NCBI RefSeq assembly: GCF_029910535.1
Contig: NZ_CP069362.1
Location: 2,380,242-2,444,241, forward strand
Direction: 5' to 3'
From: Marinitoga aeolica
GTDB taxonomy: Bacteria > Thermotogota > Thermotogae > Petrotogales > Petrotogaceae
DNA length: 64,000 bases
Positions 63,718-64,000 of this stretch are shown piece by piece. The notes beneath the pieces are model-generated. The model made no database searches, had not been told where the DNA came from, and saw nothing but the letters and a program-made list of their open reading frames with translations. A program made the translations under genes and the position numbers. Numbering within the stretch: position 1 is the first letter of the stretch; every line of letters begins with the position of its first letter.

Positions 63718-64000
63718 TTTTGTTAATTTTTATTTTTTTAACATATTCACAAAATCGAGAATAAAAGCTCATTTAATAGAAATATTTCTTAATGAAAGTA
63801 AAAAAATATTAAAATTATTAAATTTAGGATTATGCTAAAATTCGTTTTTGATAATAATTACATTGATTTAATTCCTTTGTTCACTAAGTTTTAAATCTCA
63901 ACAAAGTTCATAAAAATTTTTCTTGATTATATATGTTAAATCTGATATCCTATATAGTGCTAAACATTCTTTTTATTTTTTTGGTCAGGGGGTAATTGGT
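63718..64000. other. Gene-free end of window
   Basis: No open frame with a ribosome site, RNA fold or repeat was seen in these last 283 bases; they are AT-rich and may contain the promoter of a gene beyond the edge. Confidence 0.5.

Noticed and set aside
63718..64000. Start of a further gene at the right edge (GGTCAGGGGG near 63983)
   Set aside because: G-run resembles a ribosome site but no start codon or coding pattern follows inside the window.

Overview
The window is very AT-rich bacterial DNA. Its gene content points to the Thermotogota, most likely a Marinitoga-like member of the Petrotogales; this is inferred from protein character and low GC, since no rRNA gene is present. Evidence includes short signal peptides ending in SF-like motifs, secreted beta-rich proteins, an archaeal-type ApgM, SbcCD and PsuG/PsuK. 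One tRNA gene, tRNA-Leu(CAA), was found. No CRISPR array, rRNA gene or phage module was seen.

The left third (1-20.4 kb) is an accessory island for ribosomally made, post-translationally modified peptides (RiPPs). It has three modules. Each is headed by a tiny signal-peptide-bearing peptide gene on the minus strand (2849-2980, 14474-14608, 19754-19885), read divergently from a large TPR-like helical protein gene on the plus strand (3258-4861 frameshifted, 14879-16477 intact, 20157-20270 deleted remnant). Downstream of each small peptide, on the minus strand, lies a RiPP operon: radical SAM/SPASM maturase(s), a Cys-containing precursor peptide (2552-2689; 11560-11769 and 6790-6951; 16586-16696) and ABC export genes. 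The inferred model is that the secreted peptides are pheromones sensed by the TPR proteins, which control RiPP production. Conserved promoter blocks precede both the pheromone genes and the RiPP operons.

The middle (20.4-31 kb) holds a secreted DUF2202 protein and a SHOCT-type membrane protein that share an identical operator layout (four 11-bp direct repeats), a DUF1874 protein without the catalytic His, pseudouridine catabolism (psuG-psuK), HflX, a DUF4382 lipoprotein, a gamma-glutamyltransferase family enzyme and a TauE/SafE permease. A non-coding element with inverted-repeat ends occurs at 25964-26203 and 48338-48614. Both copies sit between duplicated terminator hairpins.

The right half (31-64 kb) is ordinary chromosome, mostly on the minus strand. 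It has DegV, an M55 peptidase next to a PLP racemase-like gene, rhomboid, an RNA m5U methyltransferase, a peroxiredoxin, a PfkB kinase, a dynamin-like GTPase, an aldo/keto reductase, envelope proteins, a PadR/NifX-like pair, a DNA glycosylase, a 2-hydroxyacid dehydrogenase, a SHOCT-like/DUF2089 operon, an MBL-fold hydrolase, a degenerate ZnuA-like protein, a flavoprotein, a secreted phosphoesterase, SbcCD, thymidine kinase, a ComEC-like channel, ApgM, a HAD phosphatase, a DUF364 protein and a GAF/fRMsr fusion.
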